Assembly: GCA_002067975.1 (NCBI GenBank)
Contig: MVRS01000231.1
Span: 1 to 41,960 of the forward strand
Length of the DNA: 41,960 bases
Reading direction: 5' to 3'
Source: Syntrophorhabdus sp. PtaU1.Bin058
Lineage (GTDB): Bacteria; Desulfobacterota; Syntrophorhabdia; Syntrophorhabdales; Syntrophorhabdaceae
The notes beneath the pieces were generated by a model that searched no databases, had not been told where the DNA came from, and saw only the letters and a list, made by a program, of their open reading frames with translations. How positions within the stretch are numbered: the stretch's first letter is position 1; every line of letters begins with the position of its first letter. Of the stretch, positions 7,479-14,840 are shown in pieces. The position numbers were made by a program, and so were the translations under genes.

Positions 7479-8222
7479 TCAGAACGACAAAAACTGTCCG
7501 AGCCTGAGGGCCAATGTGGTATAGTACGAAGTGACGAGCAATAGACCCATGGCCAGAAGCAGGACCCCCATGACTATCGTGGAATACCGCGTTACAAAAC
7601 CGTATCGTTTTAAAAAATAGAAGAGCTTGTCAAAGAGAAGCGCAGAGAGGATGAAAGGGACGGCAAGACCAAGGGAATAGAGTCCGAGGAGGTAGATGCC
7701 TTGCGATATCCTTCTGGTCGTCGACGCAATAATGAGGATCGATGAAAGGGCCGGGCCCACGCAGGGTGTCCATCCAAGAGAGAATGTCGCCCCGATGATA
7801 AAAGAGCCGAAGACGCCGAGAGGTTTTTTTTCGAACCGGATCAGTTTCTCCTGGTTGAGGGCCGGGATCTTCAGGATATTCAGATAGAACATACCCATGG
7901 CAATGAGGAAGACGCCCCCGATCTTTATGATGTATTCCTGATAATCCGCGAGGAAGTTGCCGAGGATCGAGGACGATATGCCCAGGGAGACGAATACAAA
8001 GGAAAACCCCAGTATGAATGCAAAGGAATGGATCAGCACAATTTTCCTGTGTCTTTTTGTCTTCAGTTCATTATAATTATCAAAGGTAATGCCGCTTATA
8101 AAGATCAGATAGGACGGGATCAGCGGCAGGATGCAGGGGCTGAAAAAGGAGAGGAAACCCGATGCCAGGGCCAGAAGTCCGCTGATATTAACAAGAGAGA
8201 AGGTATGCATGCAAGCTATCAT
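7479..8222 (-). CDS. ccdA: CcdA-type cytochrome c biogenesis / thiol transport membrane protein
   Basis: A 247-residue, six-helix membrane protein of the CcdA/DsbD-beta family. It carries electrons across the membrane to reduce periplasmic thioredoxin-like proteins. The two redox cysteines are in FFSPCILPLIPSY (about residue 29) and GWTPCVGPALSSI (about 150), each inside a membrane segment as expected. No periplasmic thioredoxin partner is adjacent. The first ATG has no ribosome site, and a candidate -10 (TATGAT, 8223-8218) covers it. The ATG at 8210, residue 5, could therefore be the real start. It diverges from ppx. Confidence 0.88.
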   Translation of the reverse strand: MIACMHTFSLVNISGLLALASGFLSFFSPCILPLIPSYLIFISGITFDNYNELKTKRHRKIVLIHSFAFILGFSFVFVSLGISSSILGNFLADYQEYIIKIGGVFLIAMGMFYLNILKIPALNQEKLIRFEKKPLGVFGSFIIGATFSLGWTPCVGPALSSILIIASTTRRISQGIYLLGLYSLGLAVPFILSALLFDKLFYFLKRYGFVTRYSTIVMGVLLLAMGLLLVTSYYTTLALRLGQFLSF

Positions 8223-8247
8223 AAGTAGTTTTTTGTAAGGTTGTCAA
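8218..8247 (-). promoter_or_regulatory. Candidate sigma-70 promoter for ccdA overlapping its first ATG
   Basis: On the minus strand TTGACA (8247-8242) and TATGAT (8223-8218) are 18 bases apart. Transcription would begin near 8211, just before the in-frame ATG at 8210, which implies a leaderless message. The -35 box touches the start codon of the divergent ppx gene. Confidence 0.4.
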
Positions 8248-9159
8248 ATGAAATGTGCCTCTATTGATGTGGGAACGAACACGATCCTGCTTTTGATCGT
8301 CGAGACAGAGAACATGCAGGAGATCGCTGATGTCGCTACGACGGTCAGGCTGGGAGAGGGCTTGAAGGAGACAGGGTATATATCACAGGATGCGATGAAC
8401 AGGGGGTTACAGGTCATGCAGGAATATGCCGGTATGATAGCTGCCCACGGGGTGGAATACGTATCCTGCGTGGGCACGAGCGCATTGAGGGAGGCAGGAA
8501 ACGGCAATGAGTTTTCAGACCTTATCCGGGATCGCCTCGGGATCCGGGTCCGTATCATAAGCGAGCGCGATGAGGCGTACTATACGTATCTCTCGGTGAA
8601 AAACGACAGGATCGTTGAAGGGGAACGCTTTATGATCGTTGACATCGGCGGGGGCAGTACGGAGATCATTGCAGGAGACCGGGAGGCCTTTCAGGATTTC
8701 CTGTCGCTGCCTGCAGGCTCCGTGAAGCTGACGGAGATGTTTGTCAGGAACGATCCGCCCGCAGGGAGCGAGATGGAGGCCATGGTGGCATATGTAAGGC
8801 AACTCTTCGACAGGCGGTTCATCGGTTGTTCTGATGTTTTCGTCGGGACCGGCGGAACGGTCGCGACGCTTGCGAGCATTATCGGTGAGTGTGAATATTT
8901 TGATAAAGACAGGATCCACGGTCTTCACATCCCCTACGGGGCAATATGCGATGCCGTCGATATGCTGCAAAAGATGAACGTCGCAGAGAGGAGGGCGGTA
9001 AAGGGAATGGAGAAGGGAAGAGAGGACATCATCGTACAGGGGATCGTTTTCCTGCGGGAGATGATGGCGTTCCATCATGTCGCCGAATGCGTTGTCAGCG
9101 CAAAGGGAGTGAGATACGGCGTCCTTTATGAATATATAGCCGGAGAAGGCAGTCGATAG
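8248..9159 (+). CDS. ppx: Ppx/GppA family exopolyphosphatase / pppGpp phosphatase
   Basis: A 303-residue ASKHA-fold phosphatase, the length of the short two-domain Ppx form. Phosphate-binding loops are IDVGTNTILLLI (residues 6-17) and VDIGGGSTEII (about 131-141), with GTSALREA near 77 and GTGGTVATLASI near 207. It hydrolyses polyphosphate or pppGpp; which of the two cannot be told. Start ATG at 8248 follows AAGG at 8237-8240. The last codons (GGC AGT CGA TAG) are formed by the heptamer array that follows, so the C-terminal Gly-Ser-Arg and the stop come from the repeat. Confidence 0.9.
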   Translation: MKCASIDVGTNTILLLIVETENMQEIADVATTVRLGEGLKETGYISQDAMNRGLQVMQEYAGMIAAHGVEYVSCVGTSALREAGNGNEFSDLIRDRLGIRVRIISERDEAYYTYLSVKNDRIVEGERFMIVDIGGGSTEIIAGDREAFQDFLSLPAGSVKLTEMFVRNDPPAGSEMEAMVAYVRQLFDRRFIGCSDVFVGTGGTVATLASIIGECEYFDKDRIHGLHIPYGAICDAVDMLQKMNVAERRAVKGMEKGREDIIVQGIVFLREMMAFHHVAECVVSAKGVRYGVLYEYIAGEGSR

Positions 9160-9228
9160 TATAAAGGCAGTCGATAGTCGATAGTAGATAGTAGATAGTG
9201 AGAAGCATAAACCTGTAAGTCGTAAGGG
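9151..9228. repeat. Heptamer array AGTCGAT/AGTAGAT with GTAAGTC pair, overlapping the end of ppx
   Basis: Units: AGTCGAT (9151), AGTCGAT (9169, 9176), AGTAGAT (9183, 9190), then GTAAGTC and GTAAGGG at 9215-9228. The 24 bases at 9162-9185 are repeated exactly in inverted orientation at 9318-9341. The stop codon of ppx lies in the first unit. Confidence 0.88.
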
Positions 9229-9303
9229 GAGAAAGACGGCAAAGAACAGGGAGCCGAGAACAGAGAGATAAACTTTTCAAGGGGATTGCTTCTTTTGTTT
9301 CTT

Positions 9304-9341
9304 ACTATTCACTATTCACTATCGACTATCGACTGCCTTTA
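9304..9341. repeat. Inverted heptamer array overlapping the end of comEC
   Basis: Plus strand: ACTATTC, ACTATTC, ACTATCG, ACTATCG, ACTGCCT. Read along comEC this is the same leader and units as after ppx (GGC then AGTCGAT repeats). It provides the Gly-Ser-Arg-stop end of comEC. With 9162-9185 it forms a 24-bp perfect inverted repeat around 132 bases. Confidence 0.88.
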
Positions 9342-11611
9342 ATGCTATCTACTGTTGTATGACAGTATATCTTCTCCCCGTCCGAACATACCCTGATGAG
9401 CCCGTTCTTGTCGGTCCGCAGCAGGGGGATCGACAGTCTTTTGTACCGTTCCAGGGCTTCCTCGCCTGGCAGTCCTTTGATGCCGCGTCCCACGCTCATA
9501 AGCGCCAGATCCGGCTTAACGGCATGGAGGAAATAGTCGCTGCTGGAATATTTACTGCCGTGGTGAGGCACCTTGAGAACGTCTGTCTTTGAGACGAGGC
9601 CTGACAGAATCAACTTCTGTTCCACCTCCGATTCAATGTCGCCGGTGAGAAGGAAACTTGTTTTTCCGTAAAGGACCCTCAGGACGATGGACGCGTTATT
9701 GGGGTTTTCAATAGTAGTAGCGCGGTCGGGGTTGAGGACATCGACGTCCATGCCGTTAAACGCGAAGTGGTCGCCCGCCTCCCATCGCCCGACAGGTATA
9801 CCTTTTGTCCTTGCAACGTTCATGATGTCGAGGAACTTTTCTTCATTGACAAAGTATTTGCCGATGACGAAGTGGCGTACAATAAAATTCTTCATGATAT
9901 AGAAGAGGCCGCCGACATGGTCCCCGTGCGGGTGGGTATTGATCACGTAATCGATGGTCCTGATCTTTCTGGCAAGGAGGATAGGCGTGAGGACCGATCT
10001 TCCCGTATCGTATTCATCTTTATAAGAGCCGCCCCCGTCGATAAGCATCCTCATGCCTCCCGGCGCCTCAATGAGGATGCTTTCACCCAGTCCGACGTCG
10101 ATGACGTTGAAACAGAGGTGCCTGTTCAGGAACCGCTGGTCATATGCAAACATAGAATATATTACGGTAAGCGGCAGGAGAAGGCAGATCAGCGCTGTCT
10201 TCACGTATCTCTTTCTGATGAACAGGAGGGAGAGGATGAGCGTAAAATACAGGATCGTTTCAAAGAGGTTGGGTCGGACTACCGGATAGATGTAGCCGAA
10301 GTCGAGGTGCTGCAGTATCCCGGTATTGAAGTTGATCAACTCGCCTGAAAGCCGCAAAAGGTATTCGCCGAAGGGCAGCAGGATGCCGGCAAGGCTGAGC
10401 GGCAATGCCAGCATGCACATCAGGGGGACCGAGATAAGGTTATGGATAAACGACAGCGGGTTGACCCCGTAGAAATGATAGATCACAACAGGGAGTGCTC
10501 CGATCATTGCCGAGAGGGTAATGAGTATTGAAGAGAGAAGCCATTTTATTACCCTGTTTTCCAATATGATCTTTGGATAGAGTTTTACGGTGAAGAGTAT
10601 GATGAAGGACACGCTGACAAATGTGAGTTGAAACGTGGGCATGAAGATGGAATGCGGGTAGATAAGCAGTATGATGAGCGCGCTGAGGGCCACGGTATTA
10701 AGAATGCTCCTGCCCCGCTCAAAGTAGAGGGAGAGCATGTAGACCGTTATCATGATTACGGCCCGTATTGTGGGTATGCCGGAACCTGCCGTGACCATGA
10801 ACAGGAATGCGAAGGGGATGGAAAGCAGGGCGGCAAACCTTATATCGTCGCCCCTGTATCTCAGGACAGGGGATATCCGGAAGAATATCCTTGCGAGGAA
10901 AAAGAAGAAGGCAGTGACGATGCCTATATGCGCACCGGATATGGCAAGTATATGGGACGTGCCTGTCCTGAGGAACAGGGTCTTTACGGGTTCGCCAACG
11001 CCGGTTGTGTCTCCGATGGTCAGTGCCTTGATGATCCCCGTATACTTTGAGCGTGAATTGTCTATCTTCTCCCTGAGCCTGTCCCTCCATGCCTCGATAT
11101 AGTTGTCCCCTTTTGTCACGGAGGTGGTGACACCCCGTATCTCGTATGATGTGCCCTCAAGCCTTTTCAGCCATTTCCATGATGTGATGTGAGGATTGTT
11201 GTAAGCCGGGGTGAGTTCTTTCAGGCGTCCGAAGATCCTTACCCTGTCGTTGATGCCGATATCTTCCCGTGTCCTGTAGACTGCCCTTATCCGGGCCAGG
11301 GCAGATGGTTTTGAGACCCTGACGATCTTGATATCGGGCGACGCCTCAACGACCAGTCCTTCATATATCGCCTCGTCGTCGCCGATATCGACAGGCGGAT
11401 GATAAAACCCGACGATCCCGATCCTCAACGCACCGATAAGCATAAAGGCGATAACTATGCACGGTACGGCTGCCTGGTGTTTTTTCCTTAACAGGGCGCC
11501 GGCGGAGAAGATAAGGATTGCCAAAAGGATAGCTGCCGGCTTCAGGGGAAAGGCATAGAGGGCTTCAATGTAGATGCCGAGGATAAATGCTATGACAGAG
11601 GCTATGAACAA
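9326..11611 (-). CDS. comEC: ComEC/Rec2 family DNA-uptake channel protein
   Basis: A 761-residue membrane protein with the full ComEC layout. It has an N-terminal helix pair with DUF4131 region, a central multi-helix competence domain (from about residue 200, TGTSHILAISGAHIGIV), and a C-terminal metallo-beta-lactamase domain with NTHPHGDHVGG near residue 560. It forms the inner-membrane channel for single-stranded DNA in transformation. It starts with TTG at 11611, overlapping the HDAC-family gene by 10 bases, so the two are cotranscribed. The C-terminus ends in residues supplied by a heptamer repeat. No other competence gene is in the window. Confidence 0.92.
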   Translation of the reverse strand: MFIASVIAFILGIYIEALYAFPLKPAAILLAILIFSAGALLRKKHQAAVPCIVIAFMLIGALRIGIVGFYHPPVDIGDDEAIYEGLVVEASPDIKIVRVSKPSALARIRAVYRTREDIGINDRVRIFGRLKELTPAYNNPHITSWKWLKRLEGTSYEIRGVTTSVTKGDNYIEAWRDRLREKIDNSRSKYTGIIKALTIGDTTGVGEPVKTLFLRTGTSHILAISGAHIGIVTAFFFFLARIFFRISPVLRYRGDDIRFAALLSIPFAFLFMVTAGSGIPTIRAVIMITVYMLSLYFERGRSILNTVALSALIILLIYPHSIFMPTFQLTFVSVSFIILFTVKLYPKIILENRVIKWLLSSILITLSAMIGALPVVIYHFYGVNPLSFIHNLISVPLMCMLALPLSLAGILLPFGEYLLRLSGELINFNTGILQHLDFGYIYPVVRPNLFETILYFTLILSLLFIRKRYVKTALICLLLPLTVIYSMFAYDQRFLNRHLCFNVIDVGLGESILIEAPGGMRMLIDGGGSYKDEYDTGRSVLTPILLARKIRTIDYVINTHPHGDHVGGLFYIMKNFIVRHFVIGKYFVNEEKFLDIMNVARTKGIPVGRWEAGDHFAFNGMDVDVLNPDRATTIENPNNASIVLRVLYGKTSFLLTGDIESEVEQKLILSGLVSKTDVLKVPHHGSKYSSSDYFLHAVKPDLALMSVGRGIKGLPGEEALERYKRLSIPLLRTDKNGLIRVCSDGEKIYCHTTVDSIKGSR

Positions 11612-12357
11612 GCTTCCAGGATGCCCTTCAGGTATGCGTGGACATTGATGCCGAGGTCGGGGATATAGTAGCCGCCTTCAAGGATCGTAAAGAAGTGCGG
11701 GTTCGACGACGCGAGCATATGGGCCGCCTTCCTGTAATCTTCGGTAAAGAGCAGCCCGCCCCAGTCCCGTATATAGGTATCGAAACCAGCCGAGCAGCAG
11801 AGCATGTCGAAGGATTGCGCGTCTTTCAGCGCCGCCCCGATGTCGTTGAAAAAATCTTCCCTTGAGGCAGAGTCGATATTGACGAAGGTAATGTTGCTGT
11901 CCCCGCGCACGATGTCATGTGTACCGTTGCCGTAGTGGAGGTCTATATCTATGATGAGGGCGTTTTTGATGAGTCCCCGTGCAATGAGACTTTTGATCGC
12001 TATCGCCATGTTGTTGAAGAAGCAGAAGCCGCCGTTGAAATCGTGTCCCGCATGGTGGCCCGGAGGCCTGATCAGGGCGAATGACGGCCCCTGAAGGGCC
12101 AGCTCGGCCGCCTTTACGGCACCTCCGGCGGATTTGCAGGCCGTGCGGTAAATGACGGGATCCTTTTGCACCAGATTGATGAGCCGTTCGCTATGACAGA
12201 GCATGAGGTCTGATACATCGCACAATTCGGGTTCTGTGAAATCGGCGATATTTTTGATATGGGAATATATCCTGTCGACCCGGTCGGGACATTCGCAATC
12301 CACAGTGGGATAGTCGATAAGAAAATCCCTGCTGTAGACGGTTGGAATTTTATCCAT
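11602..12357 (-). CDS. Histone deacetylase family protein (arginase-fold deacetylase)
   Basis: A 251-residue class II-type bacterial deacetylase homologue. Active-site landmarks are all visible: RPPGHHAGHDFNGGFCFFNN (tandem His), IDIDLHYGNGTHDI (zinc-binding Asp/His), SAGFDTYIRDWGG (second metal Asp), and LEGGYYIPDLG with the transition-state Tyr. It should remove acetyl or related groups from lysine or polyamine-like substrates; the substrate is unknown. It is shorter than AcuC-type enzymes (about 300 residues and up). It is the first gene of a pair with comEC. No ribosome site is evident at the ATG. Confidence 0.88.
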   Translation of the reverse strand: MDKIPTVYSRDFLIDYPTVDCECPDRVDRIYSHIKNIADFTEPELCDVSDLMLCHSERLINLVQKDPVIYRTACKSAGGAVKAAELALQGPSFALIRPPGHHAGHDFNGGFCFFNNMAIAIKSLIARGLIKNALIIDIDLHYGNGTHDIVRGDSNITFVNIDSASREDFFNDIGAALKDAQSFDMLCCSAGFDTYIRDWGGLLFTEDYRKAAHMLASSNPHFFTILEGGYYIPDLGINVHAYLKGILEACS

Positions 12358-12401
12358 AGGTTTTTAAAACATAAAGTATACCGCAAGTCAATATGAAAGG
12401 C

Positions 12402-12429
12402 AGTATATAGTATATAGTAGATAGTAGAT
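12402..12429. repeat. Heptamer array AGTATAT x2, AGTAGAT x2
   Basis: Preceded by AAAGGC, as are the arrays at 9169 and (inverted) 9337 and 14837. It is followed by AAATAAACC, which resembles the GCATAAACC following the 9151-9203 array. This indicates a larger shared element rather than simple slippage. Confidence 0.85.
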
Positions 12430-12663
12430 AGCAAGAAATAAACCGGTGAATAGTCGATAGCCGTCAGCACACAGCCGTCAGTGTAAAAAACGTAAGTCAT
12501 AAAGGAAACAGAAGGGCAGAGGAGGGTTAGGGGGAAAGGACCGAAGGACGAGGGACGTCCGCTTCGCCAGGACGAGGGACGATGAAAATCAGAAGAGCAG
12601 AGGGTAAGAAGAGCAGAAAAGGGATAACCCGGTTAGTGCCGTTTTTTTATCCGGTTTTTACTC

Positions 12664-12684
12664 CGAACTCCGAACTCTCAACTG
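12664..12684. repeat. Heptamer array CGAACTC x2, TCAACTG
   Basis: Three units in the gap upstream of selB, with a different word from its neighbours. CGAACTC occurs again singly at 12790-12796. Confidence 0.7.
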
Positions 12685-12737
12685 CCCCGTAGGGGCCTTG
12701 CCTGACGCATTACGCCGAACGTTCTTCTTTGCGCTCT

Positions 12738-12765
12738 CGATATACGATATACGAACTACGATATA
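12738..12765. repeat. Heptamer array CGATATA x2, CGAACTA, CGATATA
   Basis: Exact 28-base copy, in the same orientation and unit order, of the array at 128-155. Confidence 0.9.
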
Positions 12766-12798
12766 CTGCCTCTTGTGGGCCGTGAGTTGCGAACTCCG

Positions 12799-12827
12799 TT
12801 GAGTAGGCCTGCAAAATATTGTATAGT
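12799..12827 (+). promoter_or_regulatory. Weak sigma-70-like promoter before selB
   Basis: TTGAGT (12799-12804), 17-base spacer, TATAGT (12822-12827). Transcription would start only about 5 bases before the selB ATG, leaving no ribosome site, so this may be a chance match. Confidence 0.25.
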
Positions 12828-12838
12828 TAGGGACTGCC

Positions 12839-14734
12839 ATGAAACAGATCGTTATCGGAACAGCGGGGCACATAGACCACGGGAAAACGACACTTATAAA
12901 GGCAATCACCGGGATCGACTGCGACCGTCTCAAGGAAGAAAAAGAACGGGGCATCACGACCGAACTCGGTTTTGCCCATTACAGGTTCGGGGAAGATATC
13001 CTCGTGGGCATCGTCGATGTGCCGGGTCATGAGAAGTTCGTGAGGCACATGGTCGCCGGGGCATGGGGTATCGACATGGTCCTGCTTGTCGTTGCCGCAG
13101 ATGAAGGCGTTATGCCCCAGACGAGGGAGCACCTGGATATCTGCGAACTCCTTGGATTAAAAAGGGGTATCGTTGCGATTACGAAAACAGACCTCGTGGA
13201 CAGCGACATGGTCGAGCTTGTCAGGGAGGATATCAAAGACTTCCTTGCCGGGAGGTCTCTCGAAGGATCGCCGGTTATACCCGTTTCATCCGCCACCGGT
13301 GAAAACGTTCCGCTCTTAAGAGGTCTGATTGAAGACGCTGCGAGGGAGATCGACGAGAGATCGAAGGAGGGGATATTCAGGTTGCCCGTTGACAGGGTTT
13401 TCACGCTGAAGGGGTTCGGTACGATCGTCACGGGAACGTGCATCTCCGGTCTCCTTAAGACGGGTGATGAGATCGAGATATATCCACTGGGGAAACTGAC
13501 ACGGGTGAGGAATATCCAGGCATATCACGAAGACGTCGGCGAGGCGATCGCGGGCCAGAGGGTTGCTTTGAATATCCAGGGGATAGAGAAACATGATATC
13601 GAAAGGGGTGTCATAATAGGGAGACCCGGTACGCTGTTCCTTTCGCAGAGGATCGATGCCACGTTGAAATATCTATCATTGCCTCTCAAGCCGATAAAGA
13701 ACAACAGCATCCTGAGATTCCACGTAGCGACGACTCAGGAGGAGGCGCGTCTTGTGCTTCTCGACGGTGACGCCATAGAGCCCGGGGAGGAGCATTACGT
13801 ACAGTTCGTGTTCCCCCGTCCGATCGTCGTGCTGCCAGGAGACGGCTATGTTCTGAGAGGTCCTTATACGATACAGACTATCGGAGGCGGGAAGGTTCTC
13901 GATATCCTGCCCGGGAGACACAAAAGAAAGACAGAAGGTCTGAGCAGTATTTATGCCCTTCTTATGCACGGCAGCGATACCGACAAGGCAGAATATCATC
14001 TCCTGAAGGCGGGCCATGGCGGTTTAAAGAAAGAACTGCTTTCAATACTGCTCGGTAAAGAAGAAAAAAGGACAGATCATATCATACAGGCCCTGCATGA
14101 AAGAGAAAAGGTGCGGACCATCGGCAGGGTCATTGTCCATTCTGAAAAATTCACAGAATATAAAAAGGCCTTACTCGGGCTGATCAAAGATTATTATGCT
14201 AAAAACCCTCTGAAGGTCGGTATATCAAGGGAAGAGCTGAGGATGAGACTTCCGCAGGTAGACCCCCAGGTGTTCCTGGCAGCCCTTGAAGAGTGTATAC
14301 GGGAAGGGGTTGTCGTAACGGAGAAGGATAAGGTCATTGCAAAAGGCATGAGAGACGCCCGTAACGAAGGGGTTGAACACTTTAAAGAGGTGGTGCTGAA
14401 AAGATTGTATCAATACGGCTTTACCCCGCCGGGCCTTAAAGAATTTTCAGCAGAGGTTAAGAAAGACGAACGGCACCTCAAGGATATCCTCGAAGGTCTT
14501 GTCTTCGACGGCAAGGCGATCAAGATAAAAGGCGATATGTATTTTCACCGTGACGTTATTGAAGACCTGAAAAGGATGGTTGCTGCCTACCTGACACAGA
14601 AGAAAGAGATGACGCCTTCGGATTTCAAATCCAGCCTCGAACTTTCCAGGAAATACATGATCCCTCTCCTTGAATATCTCGATGAGATAAAGCTGACGAT
14701 CAGGGTAGGGGATAAGAGAATACTGCGCTCATAA
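12839..14734 (+). CDS. selB: Selenocysteine-specific elongation factor SelB
   Basis: A 631-residue SelB. The GTPase domain shows G1 [13 protein letters not shown] (residues 7-19), G2 [10 protein letters not shown]3 DVPGHEKFV and G4 TKTD. Two EF-Tu-like beta domains follow, then a C-terminal half of winged-helix repeats that read the SECIS hairpin. It brings Sec-tRNA to recoded UGA codons. Neither selA, selD nor a selenocysteine tRNA is seen nearby, so the Sec machinery must be completed elsewhere. Its presence, with YqeB and XdhC 8 kb to the left, indicates active selenium metabolism. It stands alone, between a repeat-filled gap and a convergent gene. Confidence 0.95.
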   Translation: MKQIVIGTAGHIDHGKTTLIKAITGIDCDRLKEEKERGITTELGFAHYRFGEDILVGIVDVPGHEKFVRHMVAGAWGIDMVLLVVAADEGVMPQTREHLDICELLGLKRGIVAITKTDLVDSDMVELVREDIKDFLAGRSLEGSPVIPVSSATGENVPLLRGLIEDAAREIDERSKEGIFRLPVDRVFTLKGFGTIVTGTCISGLLKTGDEIEIYPLGKLTRVRNIQAYHEDVGEAIAGQRVALNIQGIEKHDIERGVIIGRPGTLFLSQRIDATLKYLSLPLKPIKNNSILRFHVATTQEEARLVLLDGDAIEPGEEHYVQFVFPRPIVVLPGDGYVLRGPYTIQTIGGGKVLDILPGRHKRKTEGLSSIYALLMHGSDTDKAEYHLLKAGHGGLKKELLSILLGKEEKRTDHIIQALHEREKVRTIGRVIVHSEKFTEYKKALLGLIKDYYAKNPLKVGISREELRMRLPQVDPQVFLAALEECIREGVVVTEKDKVIAKGMRDARNEGVEHFKEVVLKRLYQYGFTPPGLKEFSAEVKKDERHLKDILEGLVFDGKAIKIKGDMYFHRDVIEDLKRMVAAYLTQKKEMTPSDFKSSLELSRKYMIPLLEYLDEIKLTIRVGDKRILRS

Positions 14735-14756
14735 CTGACGGCTCATGGGTAAAACT

Positions 14757-14840
14757 GTATATCGTATTTCGCAAAGAGCCTTAGAGGGTGTTTTTGCAGT
14801 TCGCTATATACTTATATACTATCGACTATCGACTGCCTTT
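14757..14840. repeat. Heptamer arrays between selB and the ExeA-like gene
   Basis: GTATATC, GTATTTC lie at 14757-14770. ATATACT, ATCGACT, ATCGACT lie at 14814-14834. Positions 14818-14840 are an exact inverted copy of the 23 bases at 9163-9185. The array encodes the last residues and the stop of the ExeA-like protein. Confidence 0.87.

Larger units (their letters stand above)
12358..12838. other. 480-base noncoding gap packed with intergenic repeats
   Basis: No convincing gene or RNA is seen. It holds heptamer arrays at 12402-12429, 12664-12684 and 12738-12765; a 13-bp direct repeat (AGGACGAGGGACG) at 12545-12557 and 12569-12581; a CCGTCAG direct repeat near 12461-12481; and a CCCC-GTA-GGGG mini-hairpin at 12685-12695. 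It separates the divergent HDAC-family and selB genes. It was checked for a selenocysteine tRNA beside selB and none was recognised. Confidence 0.7.

Noticed and set aside
12622-12659. Rho-independent terminator
   Set aside because: A weak GGATAA/TTATCC stem surrounds a T-run instead of preceding it, and no gene on that strand ends just before it.
128-12765. Heptamer arrays as CRISPR arrays
   Set aside because: Units are 7 bp and directly abut one another; there are no 28-37 bp repeats, no unique spacers and no cas genes.
12358-12838. Selenocysteine tRNA beside selB
   Set aside because: No acceptor stem, no T-loop-like GGTTCRA motif and no long variable arm could be traced in either strand of the gap.
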